A stretch of DNA of 64,000 bases, taken from contig NZ_FNYS01000009.1 in NCBI RefSeq assembly GCF_900109075.1, positions 80,967 to 144,966 of the forward strand, given 5' to 3'. Every line of letters starts with the position of its first letter. Position 1 is the stretch's first letter. The position numbers and the translations under genes are program-made. The notes beneath the pieces were generated by a model, which searched no databases, had not been told where the DNA came from, and saw only the letters and a program-made list of their open reading frames with translations. Positions 61,177 through 64,000 of the stretch are shown piece after piece. Source of the stretch: Myroides marinus. Lineage in GTDB: Bacteria; Bacteroidota; Bacteroidia; Flavobacteriales; Flavobacteriaceae.

Positions 61177-61212
61177 AAGACTTTTTTATCCTTTATTGTT
61201 TTATAAAAAAAG
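61177..61212. repeat. 36-bp direct repeat, norZ copy
   Basis: Identical base for base to 61716-61751 upstream of the Rrf2 gene. On the minus strand it starts in the T-run of the preceding terminator and ends 13 bases before the norZ ATG (AAAAAAGTCTT). It contains the AAGAC-N6-ATCCTTTAT motif on the plus strand, shared in looser form with the nirK dyad. No good -7 element was found for norZ. Confidence 0.8.
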
Positions 61213-61226
61213 GGAAGTAACTTCCC
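61205..61226 (-). terminator. Terminator of the Rrf2 gene
   Basis: Stem GGGAAG-TAA-CTTCCC followed on the minus strand by seven T, 9 bases after the stop at 61235. The T-run is also the first part of the 36-bp repeat. Confidence 0.75.
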
Positions 61227-61234
61227 ACGTATAA

Positions 61235-61669
61235 TTACACCTTTAAGAAAGTATCACCAGACTTGGTACCATTGGCTAACTCTCCTATAGTAGTAGTTTC
61301 TAACATTTTTCTCAATCCTTCTCGGATTGCTTTAAACTTAAAATGTACAGGACACGGGTGTGTCTCTGAGCATTCTGCTAATCCTAATCCACATCCTTTA
61401 TATATAGAATCTCCATCTATCACATTCACTACTTCACATAGCTTTACCTTATCTAAATGTGAAATAGGGATCTCAAACCCTCCACCTACACCTTTTACTG
61501 ACTCTATAATTCCACTCTTAGAAAGCTTTTGAAGAATCTTAGCTGTAAAAGCTTCAGGTGCATCTATTTCTTTTGCTATTTCTTTAAAACCCACACGCTC
61601 CCCTTTCAGTGATGATACTGAAATGAAAACTACTGAACGAATTGCGTATTCACAGGCTTTAGAAAACAT
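61235..61669 (-). CDS. Rrf2 family regulator with cysteine cluster (NsrR-like)
   Basis: A 144-residue winged-helix regulator of the Rrf2 family (ACEYAIRSVVFIS; FKEIAKEIDAPEAFTAKILQKLSKSGIIESVKGVGGGFEI). Three cysteines, Cys93, Cys100 and Cys106, in the order expected for an iron-sulfur cluster (C-x6-C-x5-C) suggest an NsrR-like nitric oxide sensor. Location next to norZ supports this. A copy of the 36-bp repeat, with the operator-like motif, lies upstream of its own promoter. Confidence 0.9.
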   Translation of the reverse strand: MFSKACEYAIRSVVFISVSSLKGERVGFKEIAKEIDAPEAFTAKILQKLSKSGIIESVKGVGGGFEIPISHLDKVKLCEVVNVIDGDSIYKGCGLGLAECSETHPCPVHFKFKAIREGLRKMLETTTIGELANGTKSGDTFLKV

Positions 61670-61689
61670 ATCTTGGATTTAATCTGATA

Positions 61690-61697
61690 CAAATATA
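61690..61697 (-). promoter_or_regulatory. -7 element of the Rrf2 gene
   Basis: The minus strand reads TATATTTG, perfect, 20 bases before the ATG. The operator-like motif in the 36-bp repeat lies 18 bases upstream of it. Confidence 0.7.
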
Positions 61698-61715
61698 AAA
61701 CATTTATTTACATAA

Positions 61716-61751
61716 AAGACTTTTTTATCCTTTATTGTTTTATAAAAAAAG
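61716..61751. repeat. 36-bp direct repeat, Rrf2 copy
   Basis: Exact match to the copy at 61177-61212. Its plus-strand left part reads AAGAC, then six T, ATCCTTTAT, the shared motif. The right part merges with the T-run of the terminator at 61743-61778. Precise identity across both intergenic gaps suggests a recent duplication or gene conversion. Confidence 0.8.
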
Positions 61752-61778
61752 TGATGTTAGTGTTTTTACTAACATCAC
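61743..61778 (-). terminator. Terminator of the DUF721-ftsY unit
   Basis: Perfect 11-bp stem GTGATGTTAGT / ACTAACATCAC with GTTTTT loop and seven T on the minus strand, 27 bases after the DUF721 stop. Confidence 0.85.
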
Positions 61779-61805
61779 TCCTATATCTACTCAATGATAA
61801 ATAAC

Positions 61806-62120
61806 CTATCTAAACACTATATCAGTGATTATCTCCTTACCTAACTCCTCATTAATCATCCTGATTATCTTACTCTTACCGTAAGTTAATTCTTCACGAA
61901 CAATAGGAGAAGATAAAGCTACATACAGTACATCTCTTTTAAGAAGTATATCAAGAGTATAATTTGCTATTCCAGGTCCTAACAGATTCTTCCATGCAGC
62001 ACGTACATCAAGATTGTCAATCCCTTTGTCTAAATTATTCTCTTTGATAAATATCTTCAAGAGATCTTGTATACTACTCTCTTCTCGGATACGTTTATTT
62101 ACATCATATTTTTTCAACAC
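61806..62120 (-). CDS. DUF721 family protein
   Basis: A 104-residue protein of the DUF721 family (RNA-binding-like, near replication and repair genes in many bacteria). It has IRE-type VRAAWKNLLGPGIANYTLDILLKRDVLYVALSSPIVREELTYGKSKIIRMIN. The middle strand-helix LYVALSSPIVREELTYGK is its hallmark. Function is not known, though a link to translation or DnaA has been suggested for relatives. It ends an operon with ftsY and a small lipoprotein. Confidence 0.88.
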   Translation of the reverse strand: MLKKYDVNKRIREESSIQDLLKIFIKENNLDKGIDNLDVRAAWKNLLGPGIANYTLDILLKRDVLYVALSSPIVREELTYGKSKIIRMINEELGKEIITDIVFR

Positions 62121-62126
62121 GTAATA

Positions 62127-62555
62127 TTATTTAAGGGTAAAAGGAACAGGTCTTTTATAATGATAGATAATATCATTTTCATTCTTAACTACTAATTCAT
62201 CTTCATCTAGATCAACAACCTCCTCTTTCCACTCTGAATATTCAGTTTTATATTTTAACCAAGTCTTCCCTCCTTCATTTGCTACTGTAACTTTCTCTTG
62301 TACTTCATTAGTTAAATACTCTCCATTAATTTGAGGAAGTACCTTTTGACGGAAACCTTCTCCTTTATCGTTGATTTCAAAGTAATCAATAGATTCACTA
62401 ATTGAATATTCTTTCTCCTCACCATCTGGCATTTGAGCTTTTTCAATTTCCCAGTATCCATTAATCGTTTTGATCTCCTCTGCAGTAAACTCTTTACCAC
62501 AACTAACTAGTAAGAATAGAACACTAACAAATAGTACTTTATATATTTTGTTCAT
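62127..62555 (-). CDS. Lipocalin-like lipoprotein
   Basis: A 142-residue lipoprotein (MNKIYKVLFVSVLFLLVSC, Cys19). The mature part has INGYWEIEKAQMPDGEEKEY, as in lipocalin-like DUF families, followed by strands ending ENDIIYHYKRPVPFTLK. No known ligand. It is 11 bases after ftsY and 6 before the DUF721 gene. Confidence 0.8.
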   Translation of the reverse strand: MNKIYKVLFVSVLFLLVSCGKEFTAEEIKTINGYWEIEKAQMPDGEEKEYSISESIDYFEINDKGEGFRQKVLPQINGEYLTNEVQEKVTVANEGGKTWLKYKTEYSEWKEEVVDLDEDELVVKNENDIIYHYKRPVPFTLK

Positions 62556-62566
62556 ATCTAATAATT

Positions 62567-63520
62567 TTATTTAAAGAATGAATCAACAAACTCATATTTA
62601 TTAAACACTTGTAAATCTTCTATACCTTCACCAACACCAATATACTTAACTGGGATCTGGAATTGATCAGAAATACCAATCACTACTCCACCTTTAGCTG
62701 TTCCATCCAATTTAGTTACTGCTAAACAGTTAACCTCAGTAGCCGCAGTGAACTGTTTTGCCTGTTCGAAAGCATTCTGTCCTGTAGAACCATCTAATAC
62801 AAGCATAACATCATGTGGAGCATCAGCAACCACTTTTTGCATTACACGTTTAACTTTAGTCAACTCATTCATTAAGTTAACTTTATTATGTAAACGTCCT
62901 GCAGTATCAATAATAACAACATCTGCATTTTGAGTCACCGCAGATTGTAATGTATCAAAAGCCACAGAAGCAGGGTCACTTCCCATCTGTTGTTTAATAA
63001 TAGGCACTCCTACTCTATCTGCCCATACCTGTAACTGATCAATAGCAGCTGCTCTAAAAGTATCTGCCGCTCCTAAAACTACATTTAGGCCAACTTTCTT
63101 AAACTGATAAGCTAATTTACCAATAGTAGTAGTCTTACCTGCGCCATTAACCCCCACAACCATAATCACATATGGTTTTTTATCTTTTGGTACTTCAAAT
63201 TCAGTAGCTTCACCAGATTTAGTCTCTGACAATAGACTAGCAATCTCATCTCTCAAGATTTGATTAAGTTCATCTGTTCCCACATACTTATCTCTAGAAA
63301 CACGCTCTTCTATACGTTCTATAATCTTTAATGTAGTATTTACTCCAACATCAGATGACACTAATACTTCTTCAAGATTATCAAGTACATCATCATCTAC
63401 TTTTGACTTACCAGCTACTGCTTTAGTAAGCTTTGAGAAAAAAGATGATTTAGATTTTTCTAAACCTTTATCTAAAGTTTCCTTCTTTTCTGAAGAAAAT
63501 AACTTCTTAAAAAAACTCAT
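62567..63520 (-). CDS. ftsY: Signal recognition particle receptor FtsY
   Basis: A 317-residue SRP receptor GTPase that docks ribosome-nascent-chain complexes at the membrane. It has a short NG layout with the helical N domain (about 25-100), without the long acidic A domain of E. coli, as usual in Bacteroidota. GTP motifs are GVNGAGKTTTIGKLAY near residue 123, DTFRAAAIDQLQVW, DTAGRLHNKVNLM and TKLDGTAKGG. It heads a small operon. Confidence 0.95.
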   Translation of the reverse strand: MSFFKKLFSSEKKETLDKGLEKSKSSFFSKLTKAVAGKSKVDDDVLDNLEEVLVSSDVGVNTTLKIIERIEERVSRDKYVGTDELNQILRDEIASLLSETKSGEATEFEVPKDKKPYVIMVVGVNGAGKTTTIGKLAYQFKKVGLNVVLGAADTFRAAAIDQLQVWADRVGVPIIKQQMGSDPASVAFDTLQSAVTQNADVVIIDTAGRLHNKVNLMNELTKVKRVMQKVVADAPHDVMLVLDGSTGQNAFEQAKQFTAATEVNCLAVTKLDGTAKGGVVIGISDQFQIPVKYIGVGEGIEDLQVFNKYEFVDSFFK

Positions 63521-63540
63521 ATTACTTTTATTAACTAGTG

Positions 63541-63548
63541 CAAATATA
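63541..63548 (-). promoter_or_regulatory. -7 element of ftsY
   Basis: The minus strand reads TATATTTG, perfect, about 20 bases before the ftsY ATG. Confidence 0.7.
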
Positions 63549-63644
63549 AAGAATAAAAAGCGAACCTATTTACCTCAAATTGAGTGATAAGTAAATAAAC
63601 AATCTTCTATCTTACAATTCAATACTTAAAAAAACCTCATAAAA

Positions 63645-63668
63645 CAAAAAAGTACCTCATTAGGTACT
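63645..63668 (-). terminator. Minus-strand terminator without a visible gene
   Basis: Perfect stem AGTACCT / AGGTACT (63651-63668) with CATT loop and a T-run on the minus strand. It lies upstream of ftsY, so it should end a leftward gene to the right; instead the next gene in view is a rightward transposase. Confidence 0.75.
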
Positions 63669-63738
63669 AATACATAAGGGTTAATACGGATCAAAGTTAA
63701 AAGTTGGGGAGGAAATAGTAAAATAATATCTTTGTCTT

Positions 63739-64000
63739 ATGATGGATAGCACAGAAATACTAAAACTAATCTTACCTGCTTACTTAGTAGAACACTTCAA
63801 TATTACTAAAATAGAAGAATTAGAAACCAAACTACATATCTACTTTGAAGAAAAGAATAATTATGGGAATCAATGTCCTGAAAGACAACTAATTTCCAAA
63901 GGCTTTCATAGTATGATTACCATTGAAGACTTTCCATTACGAGGTAAATCAGTTAAACTACATGTACAACGTCGTCGTTGGACAGATAAACAAACAGGAG
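63739..64000 (+). CDS. Transposase, N-terminal part (ISAon1-like), cut by window end
   Basis: An open frame of 87 codons running off the right edge. It translates MMDSTEILKLILPAYLVEHF at the start, then LHIYFEEKN, LISKGFHSMITIEDFPLRGKSV and VQRRRWTDKQTG. This resembles the N-terminal region protein of ISAon1-type transposases common in Bacteroidota, where the catalytic half is read in a second overlapping frame. A second ATG follows directly. The left end of the element should lie between about 63669 and 63738, but I could not identify its inverted repeat. Confidence 0.75.
   Translation, partial: MMDSTEILKLILPAYLVEHFNITKIEELETKLHIYFEEKNNYGNQCPERQLISKGFHSMITIEDFPLRGKSVKLHVQRRRWTDKQTG

Noticed and set aside
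1..64000. CRISPR arrays, rRNA or tRNA genes
   Set aside because: No regularly spaced repeats, no rRNA-like sequence, and no cloverleaf with a GTTCRANYC-type arm was recognised while reading both strands; a tRNA scan could still find one.

Overview
The window looks like a chromosomal segment of a low-GC member of the Flavobacteriaceae. The gliding/type IX secretion genes porV and gldJ lie close together, many genes have the Bacteroidota -7 promoter element TAnnTTTG, Shine-Dalgarno sequences are weak, and there are many SCxx lipoproteins. NirK and NorZ are present with no nitrate reductase in view, which would fit a nitrite-reducing genus such as Myroides. The genus is an inference; the family is well supported.

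Layout. 1-1.9 kb: four small leftward genes, one resembling Imm22 and one resembling DUF2185 immunity proteins, with no toxin in view. 2-5.1 kb: a YARHG lipoprotein, DUF2306 and DUF2147 genes, separated by intergenic sequence carrying a dispersed two-hairpin repeat. 5.1-9.5 kb: a tight leftward operon of nadC, a zinc-ribbon membrane protein, an SPFH/SHOCT protein, a small membrane protein and YihY. 9.7-18.9 kb: a DJ-1 family protein, three lipoproteins (one unassigned, azurin, YceI), YpdA, a Fur-family regulator with a palindromic operator in its own promoter, tandem aromatic amino acid permeases, an NAD(P)-binding protein, TcdA and a TatD-like protein. 19-32.8 kb: valS, DUF1573, a CpsB-like phosphatase, DUF4105, pssA, a candidate small RNA with a sigma-54-like promoter, putP, two MFS transporters, a UDG-family protein, an AraC regulator and a GNAT enzyme. 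33-51.3 kb: a CBS/CorC protein, cdd, porV, gldJ (without porU between them), murF, an endonuclease-like protein, two rhomboids, a long mutL with internal repeats, ribH, a TPR protein, recF, murB, a glycosyltransferase and a sigma factor. 51.6-61.7 kb: a partial denitrification island. 61.8-64 kb: DUF721, a small lipoprotein, ftsY and the start of a transposase at the right edge.

The most coherent system is nitrite to nitrous oxide respiration and its control. A copper nitrite reductase with a fused cytochrome c domain (nirK) is followed by a NirV-like protein and an SCO copper chaperone. A quinol-type NO reductase (norZ) is co-transcribed with the iron-sulfur repair protein Ric, a heme-copper-oxidase-like membrane protein of unknown role and a CopD-like protein. 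An Rrf2 regulator with three cysteines lies just upstream. A 20-bp motif, AAGAC-N6-RTCYTTTAT, occurs upstream of nirK, norZ and the Rrf2 gene. At nirK it is the core of a 30-bp dyad overlapping the -7 element, so a shared NO-responsive operator is a testable prediction.

Other points worth following are the ~70-nt candidate RNA with a C-rich terminator loop at 25.8 kb, the absence of porU, the repeat-bearing MutL with a degenerate endonuclease motif, and the REP-like hairpin repeat with compensatory stem changes. All database assignments are recollections of family features, not searches.
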